Source: Streptomyces sp. HD (GTDB lineage Bacteria; Actinomycetota; Actinomycetes; Streptomycetales; Streptomycetaceae). Taken from it: DNA of 64,000 nt. Location of the stretch: assembly GCF_028369295.1 (NCBI RefSeq), contig NZ_JAQMYP010000009.1, positions 62,001 to 126,000 of the forward strand. Direction: 5' to 3'. The position numbers were made by a program, and so were the translations under genes. Shown here piece by piece: positions 38,041-47,733 of the stretch. Under the pieces are notes generated by a model, which did no database searches, was not told the origin of the DNA, and worked only from the letters and a program-made list of their open reading frames with translations. Position 1 is the stretch's first letter; each line of letters opens with the position of its first letter.

Positions 38041-40089
38041 ATGAACCCAGCCAGACGCACGACCACCGCGGCCGCCGCCGCTGTCGTGCTCGCCACCTCG
38101 GGTGGCCTGCTCACCGCCGTCGCCGCACCCTCCGCCGCCGCGACGACCTGCAACTCGCCGGTCTACAAGCGCCAGTTCTTCGCGAACACGGCCTTCTCCG
38201 GGACTCCGAAGAAGACGGACTGCGACAGCGTCATCGACCAGAACTGGGGCGCCAACGCACCCGCCTCCGGTCTGCCGACGAACAACTTCGGCGTCCGCTG
38301 GACCGTGACCCGCGACTTCGGCTCCGGCGGCCCCTTCGCGCTAACGGCCGCCACCCAGGACGGCATCCGCGTCTACCTCGACGGCAGCCGCAAGACAGAC
38401 GTCTGGAAAAACGTCTCGTCGACGGTGAGCAAGACCGTCAACGTCACCGTCCCCGCCGGCAAGCACACCCTGCGTGTCGACTACGTCAACTGGACCGGCA
38501 ACGCCAACGTCAAGTTCACGTACGCCCCGCGCACCTCGGCCACCGTCGACAAGGTCAAGCCCCTCACCCCGGCCGGCCTCACCTGGGACGACTACGCCGC
38601 CGACGCGGAGAACGGCCCGATCGTCGCGCTCTCCTGGGCGAAGAACAAGGAGATGGACCTCGCCGGCTATCGCGTCTACCGGCGTGTGCAGGGCACGAGT
38701 GCCTGGACGCGAGTGGCCACGACGACCGGCACGAGCGTCAACGACAGCGTGCCGATGACGGGGAAGTCCTACTACTACGAGGTCCGCGCCTACGACAAGG
38801 CCGGCAACGAGTCCACCGGCACCGCCGACGCGGGCCCCGTCAACACCCCGGACCGCACCGCGCCCGCCGCACCGGTCCTGACCGCTGAGGCCGTCGAGGC
38901 GTCCAACAACCTCTCCTGGACGGCCTCCGAGGACGCGGTCACCTACCGGGTCTTCCGCAAGACGCCGACGACGACCACGTACAGCGTGCTCGCCGACATC
39001 ACCACCCCCGGCTACACGGACACCTCGGCCACCTACGGCCGCGCCTACGACTACAAGGTCAGCGCGATCGACGCGGCCGGCAACGCAGCCGTCTCCAACG
39101 TCGTACGCAGCACCCGGACCATCACCCCGCCGCAGAACGTGACGGCGACGGTGCCGAGTTGGGGCGCGGTGTTCACCTGGACCGAGCCTGCCGGCGGCAA
39201 CACCGCCGACTACGACGTCTACCGCTCCACGGCCTCGCCGGTGGCCCTGACCTACGACAACCTCACCGACTGCCGCAGCCGGAAGACCAGTGCGGACGCG
39301 TCCGGCAACACCGTGCGCAGCTGCACCGACTACGACGGCGACCAGGGCACCACCTACCACTACGTGATGACCCGGAAGAACACGGCCGGCCGCTGGTCCA
39401 CCGGCTCCGCCGAACTCACCGTCACCCGGCCCGGCGACGAGACCCCGCCCCCGCCGGTGACCGGCCTGACCGCCGAGCCGCTGGAGTACGGCGTCAAGCT
39501 GGACTGGGCGGACAGCACGGCGGCGGACCTGGAGAAGTACTGGGTCTACGAGGACCGGTCCTGCTGCGAGCCGGAGTACCTCGGCACGGTGCCCGCGGGC
39601 ACGTCCGAGTTCGTCGTGGGCCCGTCGGCGGCGGACGGCGAGACGAGGACGTACATCGTCGTGGCCGTCGACGCCTACGGCAACTCCCTTACCTACCAGG
39701 ACGAGACGGACATCCCGGACTGGAGCGGCCCCGTCTCGAAAGTCACCGTCACCGAGCTCGACCTCCGGCCGACGACCGCCCCCGAGGACACCGCGCCCTG
39801 CTCCCTGCTCACCTACACGACGTACGGCGACCACGGCGGCATGTACATCGAGTGCGCCGACTCGGTGGCCACGGAGGCCGCCGGCATCAACGTCTACCGC
39901 TGGGACCGCGCGACGAGCACCTACGCGCGGGTGACCGACGTACCGCTGGCGCCGACCACCACCAACTACACCGACACCACGATCCCCACCGGAACGACGG
40001 TCTACTACCTGCTCTCGGTCGTCGCGGCCGACGGCTCGGAGACCTTCAGCAACGTGGACTCCAGCGTGTCCCTGCCGAGCGGGACGTGA
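38041..40089 (+). CDS. Secreted PA14-FN3 repeat protein 1
   Basis: A 682-aa exported protein. A signal peptide (AAAAVVLATSGGLLTAVAAPSAAA) is followed by a PA14-like domain of about 115 residues (CNSPVYKRQFFANTAFSGTPKKTDC through KHTLRVDYVNWTGNANVKF). Some five fibronectin type III modules follow, each with a YxVYR and YYYEVRAYDKAGNES-type strand. ATG 38041 has a GAGGAA site; the frame upstream is spurious. No catalytic domain or wall anchor is visible, so it may bind polysaccharide or other surface ligands. It is a tandem duplicate of the next gene. Confidence 0.85.
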   Translation: MNPARRTTTAAAAAVVLATSGGLLTAVAAPSAAATTCNSPVYKRQFFANTAFSGTPKKTDCDSVIDQNWGANAPASGLPTNNFGVRWTVTRDFGSGGPFALTAATQDGIRVYLDGSRKTDVWKNVSSTVSKTVNVTVPAGKHTLRVDYVNWTGNANVKFTYAPRTSATVDKVKPLTPAGLTWDDYAADAENGPIVALSWAKNKEMDLAGYRVYRRVQGTSAWTRVATTTGTSVNDSVPMTGKSYYYEVRAYDKAGNESTGTADAGPVNTPDRTAPAAPVLTAEAVEASNNLSWTASEDAVTYRVFRKTPTTTTYSVLADITTPGYTDTSATYGRAYDYKVSAIDAAGNAAVSNVVRSTRTITPPQNVTATVPSWGAVFTWTEPAGGNTADYDVYRSTASPVALTYDNLTDCRSRKTSADASGNTVRSCTDYDGDQGTTYHYVMTRKNTAGRWSTGSAELTVTRPGDETPPPPVTGLTAEPLEYGVKLDWADSTAADLEKYWVYEDRSCCEPEYLGTVPAGTSEFVVGPSAADGETRTYIVVAVDAYGNSLTYQDETDIPDWSGPVSKVTVTELDLRPTTAPEDTAPCSLLTYTTYGDHGGMYIECADSVATEAAGINVYRWDRATSTYARVTDVPLAPTTTNYTDTTIPTGTTVYYLLSVVAADGSETFSNVDSSVSLPSGT

Positions 40090-40093
40090 TCCG

Positions 40094-42160
40094 ATGAGGC
40101 CCTGTCTGAACCTGACCGCCACGGCGGTCGTACTCGCCACGACCGGCGGCCTCCTCACGGCCGTGGCCGCCCCGGCGTCGGCGGCCGTGAGCTGCACGTC
40201 CCCGGTCTACAAGCGCCAGTTCTTCGCGAACACCACCTTCTCCGGCACCCCGAAGAAGACCGACTGCGACACGACGATCGACCAGAACTGGGGCACGTCC
40301 GCCCCGGCCACCGGCCTGCCGCGCGACAACTTCGGCGTCCGCTGGACGGTGACGCGCGACTTCGGCTCGGGCGGGCCGTTCGCGCTCTCCGCCTCGGGCC
40401 TGGACGGCATACGCGTCTACGTCGACGGCGCCCGCAAGATCGACATCTGGAAGAACGTCTCGACGAGCGTCGCGAAGACGGTCAACGTCACCGTCCCCGC
40501 CGGCAAGCACACCCTGCGCGTGGACTACGTCAACTGGACGGGCAGCGCCAAGGTCAAGTTCGGCTACACGCCGAGGACCTCGGCGACGGTCGACACGGTC
40601 AAGCCGCTTGTCCCGACCGGGACTTCGGTGTCGTACGACAAGGCCACCGGGAAGACGAAGCTCACCTGGGCGAAGAACCAGGAGATGGACCTCGCGGGCT
40701 ACCGGGTCTACCGACGCCTGCAGGGCGGCGCATATCCGAGCAAGCCGCTCGCGACGACCGCCGCCACCTCGTGGGTGGACACCCCGCCGCCGACCGGTGA
40801 GACGTACTACTACGAGATCCGCGCCTACGACAGGGCGGGCAACGAGTCGGCCGGTACCGCCGATCAGGGCGTGACGACGGTCGACCGCACGGGCCCGGCC
40901 GCGCCCACGGGGCTCACCGCGCACGGCGACCTGTGGGGCATGATGCTCGGCTGGGACGCGGTGCCGGGCGCGGCCTCCTACGAACTGTTCGAGAAGGACC
41001 CGGCGACCGGCTCCCCCACTCTGGTCAAGCAGCTCACCGGCACGTCCTACGTCCACGACGTGGGCCACAACAAGACACTGCACACGTACGTGGTCCGGGC
41101 CCTGGACTCGGCCGGGAACGCGGGCGCGTACTCGGCGCCCGTCACGTCCGACGGCATCGACCGGACGCCCCCGGACGCACCGGAGAACCTGCGGGCGAAG
41201 GTGACGTCGTCCACGGTGTACCTGACGTGGAACGCGCCGCAGAACCCCACCGCGGACGAGCTCCTCAACGACGCCCGCTTCACCGTCTTGCGCTCGTCCA
41301 CCTCACCGGACGTGGACACCGGGTTCGTGAACTGCGCCGTGAACGAGTCCCTCGACACCGCCGCGCACGAGTACACGTTCACGTGCTCCGACGACGAGTT
41401 CGAGCCCGACACCACTTACACCTACGAGGTCTTCCTCACCGACTGGCAGGGCAACCGCTCCGCCCCCTCCGACCCGGTCACCGTCACCACGGCCGACCGC
41501 GTCGCCCCGCTCCCCCTCACCGGCCTGACGGCCACGCCCCGCGCCGACGGCATGGAACTGCGCTGGAACGCCCCGGCCGACACCGACGTCGCCTCCTACC
41601 GCGCCCTGCGCGGCGTACGCCAGGCCGACGGCACGGTGAAGTGGGGCGGGGGGCTGGTGAACTGCGTCGACAGCGACGAGGACCCGCTGGCCATGCTCTG
41701 CATCGACACCCCCGACGGCGAGAGCTACGTCTACACGGTGATCGCCGAGGACGTCTGGGGCAACAGGCTCTCCGCGAACGACCCGTCCGCCCCCATCGTC
41801 ACCGCCACGGAACTGAACATCGCCCCGGGCGAGCCGATCGGCAAGGACTACGAGGCGGGCGGCCCGCTGTGGGGTGGCGGCGGCTGGACGGTCTCCGAGA
41901 CGGCCCGTCCGGTGCAGTGGCACTGCGAAGGCGACGTCTGCGCCCGGATCACGGAGTACCGGGTCAGCCGCTGGAACGAGGAGACCCAGAGCTACGAGCT
42001 GCTGGGTACGGCCGCGCCGACGACCGACTACTACCAGTCCTTCACCGACGCCACCCAGCCACTCGGGTCCATCTCCTACTACCGGGTGGTCGGCGTCCTG
42101 CCCGACGGCACGGAGACGCTGCCCGCGCACCCGTGGAGGATCCGCCCGGACCTGCTCTGA
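40094..42160 (+). CDS. Secreted PA14-FN3 repeat protein 2 (tandem paralogue)
   Basis: A 688-aa paralogue of the preceding gene, 4 bp downstream. The signal peptide and PA14-like domain are almost the same (SPVYKRQFFANTTFSGTPKKTDCDTTIDQNWG), while the FN3 part has diverged more. An extra conserved Cys pattern (NCVDSDEDPLAMLC, WHCEGDVC) suggests disulfides outside the cell. Arrangement as one transcript with the first copy suggests recent duplication with diverging C-terminal binding modules. Function unknown. Confidence 0.85.
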   Translation: MRPCLNLTATAVVLATTGGLLTAVAAPASAAVSCTSPVYKRQFFANTTFSGTPKKTDCDTTIDQNWGTSAPATGLPRDNFGVRWTVTRDFGSGGPFALSASGLDGIRVYVDGARKIDIWKNVSTSVAKTVNVTVPAGKHTLRVDYVNWTGSAKVKFGYTPRTSATVDTVKPLVPTGTSVSYDKATGKTKLTWAKNQEMDLAGYRVYRRLQGGAYPSKPLATTAATSWVDTPPPTGETYYYEIRAYDRAGNESAGTADQGVTTVDRTGPAAPTGLTAHGDLWGMMLGWDAVPGAASYELFEKDPATGSPTLVKQLTGTSYVHDVGHNKTLHTYVVRALDSAGNAGAYSAPVTSDGIDRTPPDAPENLRAKVTSSTVYLTWNAPQNPTADELLNDARFTVLRSSTSPDVDTGFVNCAVNESLDTAAHEYTFTCSDDEFEPDTTYTYEVFLTDWQGNRSAPSDPVTVTTADRVAPLPLTGLTATPRADGMELRWNAPADTDVASYRALRGVRQADGTVKWGGGLVNCVDSDEDPLAMLCIDTPDGESYVYTVIAEDVWGNRLSANDPSAPIVTATELNIAPGEPIGKDYEAGGPLWGGGGWTVSETARPVQWHCEGDVCARITEYRVSRWNEETQSYELLGTAAPTTDYYQSFTDATQPLGSISYYRVVGVLPDGTETLPAHPWRIRPDLL

Positions 42161-42188
42161 CCTCCGGTCGGCCTGCCTCAGCCCCGCT

Positions 42189-42430
42189 TCACCCCCGCCT
42201 CGGGCCTGTGATCCCCTCACCGATCACGAAGCCCGTGGCGGGGCCTTCGGGGATGGTGACGTCGGTGCCGTAGGGGACGCGGCGGATGTCCGCCCAGTCG
42301 GCCTCGTCGGGGCGGGGGGTGGTGAAGAGGGTGACGGTGCCCTGGCTGTCGTAGGTCGTCGATGAGGACGTGGAGGGGGATGCCGGCGCGGGCGTATTCG
42401 CGGCGCTTGCGGATACGGTCGGCCGATGGG
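42189..42430 (-). pseudogene. Frameshifted remnant of a Uma2 (DUF820) gene
   Basis: ADRIRKRREYARAGIPLHVLID is encoded in one minus-strand frame (about 42430-42355). The family tail DSQGTVTLFTTPRPDEADW, then GTDVTIPEGPATGF, continues in another frame to TGA 42189-42191. The shift lies near 42355. The N-terminal half is missing. It is a dead relative of the intact gene at 503-1096. Confidence 0.75.
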
Positions 42431-42502
42431 CCGCACCTCACTCGGTGAAGGACTCGCTGGCCCTTGTCCAGCATGTGCTCTACACCCTCTGAGGAGGCCC
42501 CG

Positions 42503-42700
42503 ATGCCCGAACTGCACTGGCAGAAGTCGTCGTACAGCGGCGGCCCCGAAGGTAACTGCCTCAACGTCGCCACCGCCCCCGACGGAACGATCCGCCTCCG
42601 CGAGAGCGACACCCCTGACGTCATCCTGGCCGCGGCTCCCGAGGGCCTCGCCGCGCTCCTGCGGAGCCTCAAGGCCGGGCCTGTCATCAGCCGACCGTGA
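42503..42700 (+). CDS. DUF397 protein
   Basis: A 65-aa DUF397 protein: WQKSSYSGGPEGNCLNVA, then IRLRESDTPDVIL and a short helix. The ATG has a GAGGAGG site. Such genes normally sit beside an XRE-DUF5753 regulator in the same direction and are thought to act with it, BldB/WhiJ-fashion. Here the upstream partner is missing and the neighbouring DUF5753 fragment is convergent, so this copy is an orphan. Confidence 0.85.
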   Translation: MPELHWQKSSYSGGPEGNCLNVATAPDGTIRLRESDTPDVILAAAPEGLAALLRSLKAGPVISRP

Positions 42701-42934
42701 GAATCCCGGCCCATTCGGCGAGCAATTCCCTCGCCGCGTCTCCCGCAGGCGCGCGCTCGGCAAAGTGGTCGAAGATTCGGTCGTAGTGGGTGACATCGGC
42801 CGCCTCGCGCAGCACCACCCGCCCGGTGAAGACCTCCAACGTCGCCACGGTGGTGTCGTAGACCGTGAAGGTGTTGAACGGAATCTCGGAGACCAGGGCC
42901 GACAGCGGTAGCACCCTGAGATCCACATTAGGAC
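42687..42934 (-). pseudogene. C-terminal fragment of a DUF5753 (XRE-type) regulator
   Basis: The minus strand encodes PNVDLRVLPLSALVSEIPFN, then TTVATLEVFTGRVVLREAADV, and ends AGILTVG-stop. That is the end of a DUF5753 domain. Its 5' part, including the HTH, is cut off near 42934 where transposase similarity on the other strand begins. It overlaps the DUF397 gene by 14 bp. Confidence 0.75.
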
Positions 42935-42935
42935 G

Positions 42936-43586
42936 GCGGGCCGGCCCTGGAGTCTGCCGCTGGAGGAGCGGGTCCTGCTGGTCGCCGCGTACTGGCGCAC
43001 GAACCTCACCCTGCGCCAGCTCGCCCCGTTGTTTGGGGTGTCGAAGTCGGCGGCCGACCGCATCATCGACCACCTTGGGCCGTCGCTCGCGCTCCAGCAG
43101 CGCAAGCGGTTCCGCAAGGACGCTGTGTTGATCGTGGACGGCACCCTGGTCCCGACGCGTGACCACACCGTCGCCGAGCAGTCGAAGAACTACCGGTACT
43201 CCACCAATCACCAGGTCGTCATCGACGCTGACTCCCAACTCGTCGTCGCCGTCGGCCGGCCGCTGCCCGGCAACCGCAACGATTGCAAGGCATGGGAACT
43301 TTCCGGTGCGAAGGCCGCCGTCGGCCGGGCCACGGTCATCGCGGACGGCGGCTATCGGGGCACCGGTCTGCTCATTCCGCACCGCCGTGAATGCGGCCAG
43401 GCCGAACTGCCAGCTTGGAAAGAGGAGCACAACGCCTCACACCGCAAGGTCCGGGCCCGTGTCGAGCACGTCTTCGCGCGGATGAAGGCATGGAAGATCC
43501 TTCGTGACTGCCGCCTGAAAGGCGACGCCGTTCACACTGCCATGCTCGGCATCGCCCGGCTGCACAACCTCGCCCTCGCGGGGTAA
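42936..43586 (+). mobile_element. IS5-family transposase, 5'-truncated remnant
   Basis: The frame runs from about 42936 (RPWSLPLEERVLLVAAYWRT) through LAPLFGVSKSAADRIIDHLG to the DDE core: VLIVDGTLVP, IADGGYRGTGL, and the late RVEHVFARMKAWKILRDCR with the catalytic Glu. The DDE residues are present, but roughly 35 N-terminal residues and any start codon with a ribosome binding site are missing; the first ATG is only at 43029. No terminal inverted repeats were recognised. It has probably recombined into the DUF5753 gene and then decayed. Confidence 0.8.
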
Positions 43587-43655
43587 CTCCCGCCCCATGC
43601 GAGACCAGAGAGGCCCAAGGGAGGTGGCTCCCCGCCTCCCCGGCTCGAAGAATGT

Positions 43656-44090
43656 TCAGTCGATACAGAACTCGTTGCCCTCGATGTCCAGCATCGGGAT
43701 GCACGACTCGTTTTCCTCATCGGCATACAGCGTTTGCACGTGGGTCGCACCGAGCGCGACCAGTCGTGCGCACTCGGCTTCGAGCGCGGCGAGGCGCTCG
43801 TCACCCACGAGCCCGGTCCCGACCCGGACGTCGAGATGCACCCGATTCTTGACGATCTTGCCTTCCGGGACGCGCTGGAAGAACAGACGCGGGCCCACAC
43901 CTGAGGGATCACTGCAGGCGAACCATGATCCCTGCTTCTCAGGAGGCAGGGTGCGGTTGAAATCGTCCCAGGCGGTGAACCCCTCAGGTGGCGGCGGCAT
44001 GACGTACCCCAACACTTCACACCAGAAGCGGGCGAGACGCTCAGGTTCTGCGCAGTCAAAGGTGACTTGGAACTTCTTGATCTCTGACAT
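43656..44090 (-). CDS. VOC (glyoxalase-like) family protein
   Basis: A 144-aa protein of the glyoxalase-like subgroup with MSEIKKFQVTFDCAEPERLARFWCEVLGY and a second module ending MLDIEGNEFCID. The fold looks complete. ATG 44090 is chosen by similarity; its ribosome binding site is weak. It stands alone in the decayed patch and may be a passenger of the accessory DNA. Confidence 0.82.
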   Translation of the reverse strand: MSEIKKFQVTFDCAEPERLARFWCEVLGYVMPPPPEGFTAWDDFNRTLPPEKQGSWFACSDPSGVGPRLFFQRVPEGKIVKNRVHLDVRVGTGLVGDERLAALEAECARLVALGATHVQTLYADEENESCIPMLDIEGNEFCID

Positions 44091-44223
44091 CGGCGCACCG
44101 TACCGCGCAGCAGGGTGACCCTGCCGCTCATTTCCCCAGGCGGATCCGCCCGCCACCCGTCGCATCTGGGCCGCCTCGGAGACCAAGTGATCAAACCGAA
44201 CAGTCCAGGAGAACGACGCGACC

Positions 44224-44793
44224 GTGGCGGCGGAGCGCCCCGGCGGTCCCCAGGATCCAGTCCTGCACGAACCACCTTCGGACCAAGATCAGTTGCGGGA
44301 CAACCCTTGGGGAACGCTCCAGACCGAGGAATACGCGACGGTGATCCTCCGGCGGGTCGTGGAGTTCCTCGGCATTCCCAACGACGTTCCGGCCGGCGTC
44401 GCCAAACGGATGGAACGTCAGCAAGTGCTGTACGACGGTGAGCACCACTATGACGTGATCCTCGGCGAACAGGCCCTGTACACGAACGTCGGCGGGCCGG
44501 CGGTGATGAGCGGACAGATGGAACGCCTTCTCCGCGACATCGACCTGCCCTCTGTCACTCTCGGCGTGCTTCCCACCACCGCAGAGGTAGACGCGGTTCC
44601 CTTCCCCGGCTTCAACATGTACGGAGATGAACGGGCTCGCTATGAACTCGTCTCCACCGGCGTGGACATCACCGACCCCGACGAACTCGCCCTCCGCAAC
44701 AAGGCGTTCACCGCCCTCCGCACTGCCGCATGTTACGAGGACGCCGCCAAGGCATTGATCAGCAAGGCGTTGACCTTCTGGAGCAATGCGTGA
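44224..44793 (+). pseudogene. DUF5753 regulator lacking its HTH
   Basis: A 189-aa frame beginning with a GTG encodes a full DUF5753 domain (LQTEEYATVILRRVVEFLG, RMERQQVLYDGEHHYDVILGEQAL, FPGFNMYGDERARYELV). The N-terminal XRE helix-turn-helix that belongs in front is absent; the first 30 residues have no similarity I recognise. It could still be expressed as a ligand-binding domain only, but I take it for a truncated gene. Confidence 0.65.
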
Positions 44794-44812
44794 CTGCTCC
44801 GCCGCCCTCACG

Positions 44813-46243
44813 TCAGAACCAGTGCAGGCAGTGTGGCGCGCGGTCGGCGCGGAACAGGGCGTCGGCGAGGGGGGCCGCGGCCGGGTGGTGGGACCGGATG
44901 TGTCCGGCGCGTACGAGGGTGCTGGGGGCGGTGCCGCCGAGGTAGATCGAGCCCAGGTCGGTCACGTCCAGGGACAGGTCGGGGGCACGGTCCGTCGGGG
45001 CGCAGTCGGCCTTGCCGTCCCGGACGGTCAGCAGGTAGCGGCCGTGCTCGCCGAGGAACGGGTCGTCGACGTCGAGGACGAGCTCGCCGTCCGTGAACCA
45101 GCCACGCGCGGTCAGCGCACGCGGGATGTCCAGCAGCCGTACCCAGAGCCAGTCGGTGTCCTCGCTCACCTGGCCGGCGCGGAAGTCCGCGAGCTGCCAG
45201 CGCAGCGGGTGCCCGGGCGGGACGTGCTTGAAGACGACCTGACTGACCAGGTCGTGTCCGAGCACGAACCGGGCCAGGGCCGTGAAGACGGCGTCGTCGG
45301 TGGCGATGGTCTCGTCGACGGTCAGGGTGTTGTTCTCGCCCAGCGAGTAGCTGGCGTATCCGTCGGGGACACCGTCGGTGTCACGGTGGACGGCGACGTA
45401 GCGCGGCGCCGGGGAGACCGGGGGCTGCCCCGCGCCCTGGGTCCACCAGCGGTGCGGCCGGGACAGCGCGCCGGGCTGTGCGCGGCGGTACCGGTCGTAG
45501 ACCTCCTCCAGGAGCTCGCCGCACTCGGCACGCCGCAACAGCTCGACCGAGCCGGTGTCCGAGCCCGAGCCCGTGTCCGAGCCCGAGCCCGTGTCCGAGC
45601 CCGAGCCCGTGTCCGAGCCCGAGCCGGCGTCCGAACCCGAGCCGGCGTCCGAACCCGAGCCAGTGTCCGAGCCCGAGCCCGAGCCGGCGTCCGAGCCCGA
45701 GCCGGCGTCCGAACCCGAGCCAGTGTCCGAACCCGAGCCAGTGTCCGAGTCTGTGGACGGACCGGCGGCCGAGGTGTCGGCCGGTCCGCTCGCCCGGGGG
45801 ACCGCGAGGGCGGCCCGGTGGCGCGGCACCGTCAGCCGCTGTGTGTAGGTCGCCGGGCCGTAGCCGAAGCGGCGGTAGATCACGGCCTCCGAGGCCAGCA
45901 GTACGGAGAGGAACTCCCCTCGGGACCGCAGCTCGGTGAGCTGATGGCGCATCATCGCGCTGAGCACGCCCTGGCGTCGGTGCGAGGGCAGGACGCCGAC
46001 GACGCTCACTCCGGCGGCCGGGACGACGGTCTCGCCGGGCAGGGTGAGCTCGAAGGAGTACGCACCGGCGGTGCCGACGGGCCGCCCGTCCGCCGTGAGC
46101 GCGAGCAGGCCGCGGTCGATTTCGAGCGCTGCCCACCACACCCCGCCGCCGTTGGTCGGCGTCTCCGGGAAGCGCCCGAACGCGGCATGGAGGGTGTCGA
46201 CGAAGACGTCGAAGTCCTGGTCTGTCGTGGGACGGATCTCCAT
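44813..46243 (-). CDS. Eis-type GNAT N-acetyltransferase with Gly-Ser-Asp repeat insert
   Basis: A 476-aa protein of the Eis family: N-terminal GNAT domain ([42 protein letters not shown] acetyl-CoA loop), a second GNAT-like domain, and a C-terminal SCP2-like domain ending in a carboxylate-exposed tail (CLHWF). Eis enzymes acetylate amines such as aminoglycosides or lysines. A Ser-Asp-(Thr/Ala)-Gly-Ser-Gly tract of about 65 residues, encoded by the repeat at 45555-45758, sits between the first and second domains. ATG 46243 is preferred over GTG 46276. Confidence 0.88.
   Translation of the reverse strand: MEIRPTTDQDFDVFVDTLHAAFGRFPETPTNGGGVWWAALEIDRGLLALTADGRPVGTAGAYSFELTLPGETVVPAAGVSVVGVLPSHRRQGVLSAMMRHQLTELRSRGEFLSVLLASEAVIYRRFGYGPATYTQRLTVPRHRAALAVPRASGPADTSAAGPSTDSDTGSGSDTGSGSDAGSGSDAGSGSGSDTGSGSDAGSGSDAGSGSDTGSGSDTGSGSDTGSGSDTGSVELLRRAECGELLEEVYDRYRRAQPGALSRPHRWWTQGAGQPPVSPAPRYVAVHRDTDGVPDGYASYSLGENNTLTVDETIATDDAVFTALARFVLGHDLVSQVVFKHVPPGHPLRWQLADFRAGQVSEDTDWLWVRLLDIPRALTARGWFTDGELVLDVDDPFLGEHGRYLLTVRDGKADCAPTDRAPDLSLDVTDLGSIYLGGTAPSTLVRAGHIRSHHPAAAPLADALFRADRAPHCLHWF
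45555..45758 (-). repeat. 18-bp in-frame tandem repeat inside the Eis-like gene
   Basis: Ten or eleven copies of GTGTCCGAGCCCGAGCCC and close variants (GCGTCCGAACCCGAGCCG) run head to tail, one copy being 24 bp. All lengths are multiples of three, so copy number changes keep the reading frame. Likely unstable in length between strains. Confidence 0.9.
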
Positions 46244-46412
46244 CGCTGCCGCTGCCTCCCGGGATACCGGCCCCACACCCCGTGGCGCCCCGCCACAGTG
46301 CAGCGTTGCCCCGTGGCCAGGTCAAACGAATTACGGCCGTCCGAGCCCGAGCCGGTCACGTCGGCTTCCGAGGTGATGTCGGCGAGATCAAGCAGGCTGG
46401 CATGATCGATAC

Positions 46413-47114
46413 GTGACCTCTGAACCTGCCCGGCCGGGCCGCCCGAAGTACGTCCTGTTCGATGTCGACGGCACGCTGATCGACGCGGTGAGCAACCAGC
46501 GTCGGGTCTGGGCCACTTGGGCGGAGCGGTACGGGCTGGATGCCGACGAGGTCTATCAAGTGGCTCTGCGGACACGGCCGATGGAGACGTTCGCCCAGGT
46601 CGCCGCGGACCACGATCCGGACGAATGTCTCGCCCTGCTGCACGCGCTGGAGGACGAGGACGTACGGTCCGGCGTCTACGCGGCGTTCGACGGCGCGGCG
46701 GAGCTGCTGCACAGCCTGCCGTCGGCGGCCTGGGCGTTGGTGACGTCGAACTACGAGCACCGGGTGCGTGGCCGTTTCCTGCGGACGGGCCTGCCGGTGC
46801 CGGACGTGATCGTGGACGCGGCCGCCGTCGAGGAGGGCAAGCCCTCTCCCGTGCCCTATCTGCGGGCCGCCGCTCAGCTCGGCGCCGAGCCGGGGGACTG
46901 CCTGGTCATCGAGGACGCCCCCTCCGGAGTGCGGTCCGGGCTGCGCGCCGGGATGACGGTGTGGGGCGTGAACGCCGACGACGCGGTGGAGGGCGTACAC
47001 CGCCACTTCGTCACTCTGCGGGAGGCGGTCCCGCACATCCGTCGCTTCGTGTCGGAGCACCGTGGGGATCTCGCGGCGGAGGCGACAGAGGCAGCAGCGA
47101 CCGTCCCGCAGTGA
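46413..47114 (+). CDS. HAD-superfamily phosphatase
   Basis: A 233-aa HAD hydrolase of the beta-phosphoglucomutase/phosphatase group with motif I VLFDVDGTLIDA, motif II in ALVTSNY, the Lys in VEEGKPSP and motif IV VIEDAPSGVRSGLRAGM. The catalytic residues are complete. It starts at GTG 46413. The substrate is a small phosphorylated metabolite that cannot be named. The next acetyltransferase gene follows by 32 bp. Confidence 0.9.
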   Translation: MTSEPARPGRPKYVLFDVDGTLIDAVSNQRRVWATWAERYGLDADEVYQVALRTRPMETFAQVAADHDPDECLALLHALEDEDVRSGVYAAFDGAAELLHSLPSAAWALVTSNYEHRVRGRFLRTGLPVPDVIVDAAAVEEGKPSPVPYLRAAAQLGAEPGDCLVIEDAPSGVRSGLRAGMTVWGVNADDAVEGVHRHFVTLREAVPHIRRFVSEHRGDLAAEATEAAATVPQ

Positions 47115-47146
47115 ACCGTCCCGAACTGACCGGCGAGGATCGCAGA

Positions 47147-47704
47147 ATGACTGATCTACGTGTCCGCCCGGCCGCCGAGGCCGATCTCGCGGACCTCGTC
47201 CGCCTCCGCGACGGCGCGGCCCGCTGGATGCTGGCCCGTGGCATCACCGGGCAGTGGCAGCCGGGGGAGTTGGACGAGGACCACTTCCGCCGGATCATGG
47301 CGCGGGGCGAGGTCTGGCTCGCGGAGGCCGACGGGCGTATCGCGGGTGCGTGGGAGCTGTGGTGGGACGACGAGGCGGCCTGGGGCCCGCAGCCGCCCGT
47401 CGCCGGATATGTGCACCGGCTCATGGTGGACCGGGAGGTCGCCGCGCCCGGGGCGGGTCGGCTGCTGCTGACGGCCGCGGAACGCCGGGTGGCCGCGACG
47501 GGCCGCACCCGCGTACGCCTGGACTGTCTGGCCGGCAACGCCCCGCTCACCACCTACTACCGCGACGCCGGTTACCGCGTCGTCGGCCACAAGGAGGGCA
47601 AGCCCCAACCGGGCGGGGCGCCCAAGTCCTTCACGCTGATGGAGAAGGAGCTTCGGCCGGTGGGACAGGCAGAGCCCAAAGAGCTCAAAGAGCCCACCTC
47701 GTAG
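47147..47704 (+). CDS. GNAT family N-acetyltransferase
   Basis: A 185-aa GNAT protein: LRVRPAAEADLADLVRLRDGAARWM at the start, the VHRLMVDREVAAPGAGRLLLTAAE acetyl-CoA-binding region and a final LDCLAGNAPLTTYYRDAGYRVVG. The ATG at 47147 has GAGGA ten bases upstream. It probably shares a transcript with the HAD phosphatase. Substrate unknown. Confidence 0.88.
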   Translation: MTDLRVRPAAEADLADLVRLRDGAARWMLARGITGQWQPGELDEDHFRRIMARGEVWLAEADGRIAGAWELWWDDEAAWGPQPPVAGYVHRLMVDREVAAPGAGRLLLTAAERRVAATGRTRVRLDCLAGNAPLTTYYRDAGYRVVGHKEGKPQPGGAPKSFTLMEKELRPVGQAEPKELKEPTS

Positions 47705-47733
47705 ATCGCTGCCTCACGCCCGCTCCAGCTGCC

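Noticed and set aside
38341..40197. 618-aa open frame on the - strand
   Set aside because: Antisense shadow of the PA14-FN3 gene; composition is Val/Gly/Arg-rich with no recognisable motif.
43656..44186. Longer VOC start at 44186
   Set aside because: The extra 32 residues have no similarity to the family and no ribosome binding site; the domain begins at ATG 44090.
45555..45848. Ser/Pro/Glu repeat protein on the + strand
   Set aside because: It is the antisense reading of the tandem repeat inside the Eis-like gene and lacks a ribosome binding site.
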